Part shown: piece after piece, positions 14,684 to 14,764 of the stretch
How the letters are laid out: the number at the start of each line of letters is the position of its first letter
Position numbering within the stretch: the stretch's first letter is position 1
Assembly: GCA_002712305.1 (NCBI GenBank)
Contig: PATE01000100.1
Coordinates: forward strand, 18,287-33,050
Direction of reading: 5' to 3'
DNA length: 14,764 nucleotides
Source: Gemmatimonadota bacterium
GTDB taxonomy: Bacteria; Latescibacterota; UBA2968; UBA8231
Program-made: the position numbers and the translations under genes
Notes under the pieces: generated by a model
Seen by the model: only the letters and a program-made list of their open reading frames with translations
Databases searched by the model: none
What the model was told of the DNA's origin: nothing

Positions 14684-14764
14684 GGAGAGATGACCGAGTG
14701 GCCGAAGGTGCACGACTGGAAATCGTGTGTAGCGTTTATAGCGCTACCGTGGGTTCGAATCCCA
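14684..14764 (+). tRNA. tRNA-Ser (anticodon GGA), 3' end cut by window
   Basis: It begins GGAGAGA at 14684, 23 bases after the first tRNA. Stem CACGA/TCGTG (14711-14715 and 14723-14727) holds loop CTGGAAA with anticodon GGA at 14718-14720, reading UCC and UCU. The variable arm GTAGC...GCTAC is long, as in class II tRNAs. The sequence ends inside the T-arm, so the acceptor 3' strand and CCA are missing. The last 19 bases repeat 14630-14648 exactly. Confidence 0.92.

Overview
This window of about 58% GC by eye is bacterial chromosomal DNA. It encodes a Gram-negative envelope: a TonB-dependent outer-membrane receptor, a secreted protein with a type IX secretion (T9SS, Por) sorting domain, and a PorV/PorQ-family barrel. 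It is not classically Bacteroidetes-like. My inference is a member of the wider Fibrobacterota-Chlorobiota-Bacteroidota group or a neighbouring, mostly uncultured phylum (Latescibacterota-, Zixibacteria-, Marinimicrobia- or Gemmatimonadota-like). No rRNA or marker gene in the window fixes the taxon.

Layout. (1) 1-7944, + strand, envelope block: 3' part of a TonB-dependent receptor; a 1129-residue secreted protein ending in a T9SS type A-like sorting domain; a PorV-family protein; and a TPR protein with a possible lipoprotein leader. A strong terminator-like hairpin lies inside the leader-coding region of the TPR gene. (2) 8023-10196, + strand: two inner-membrane ABC permeases overlapping by ATGA. 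They resemble the YejB/YejE oligopeptide/microcin C importer subunits, but no ATPase or binding protein is in view. (3) 10208-11485, - strand, convergent with the permeases: a PLP-dependent decarboxylase of the LysA family with two altered substrate-site motifs. (4) 11584-13853, + strand: a NodU/CmcH/TobZ-type O-carbamoyltransferase overlapping a small SxtJ-like membrane protein. (5) 13854-14096: a gap with dyad symmetries and a good sigma70-like promoter. (6) 14097-14764: the tRNA adenosine deaminase gene tadA, then tRNA-Ser(CGA) and a tRNA-Ser(GGA) cut by the window end.

How the genes may work together. The receptor, sorted protein and PorV-like gene plausibly form one unit: cargo exported by T9SS, a shuttle-type barrel, and a surface receptor. 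The YejBE-like permeases next door would suit peptide uptake, but the functional link is inferred only from adjacency. The carbamoyltransferase/SxtJ pair is a recurring two-gene module whose acceptor is unknown here. tadA and the serine tRNAs form a translation island.

I found no CRISPR array, transposase, phage gene, integrase or toxin-antitoxin pair. Nothing here is a clear undescribed system. The points most worth checking are the hairpin in the TPR leader, the altered LysA-family active site, the structured gap before tadA and the poorly characterised sorted protein.
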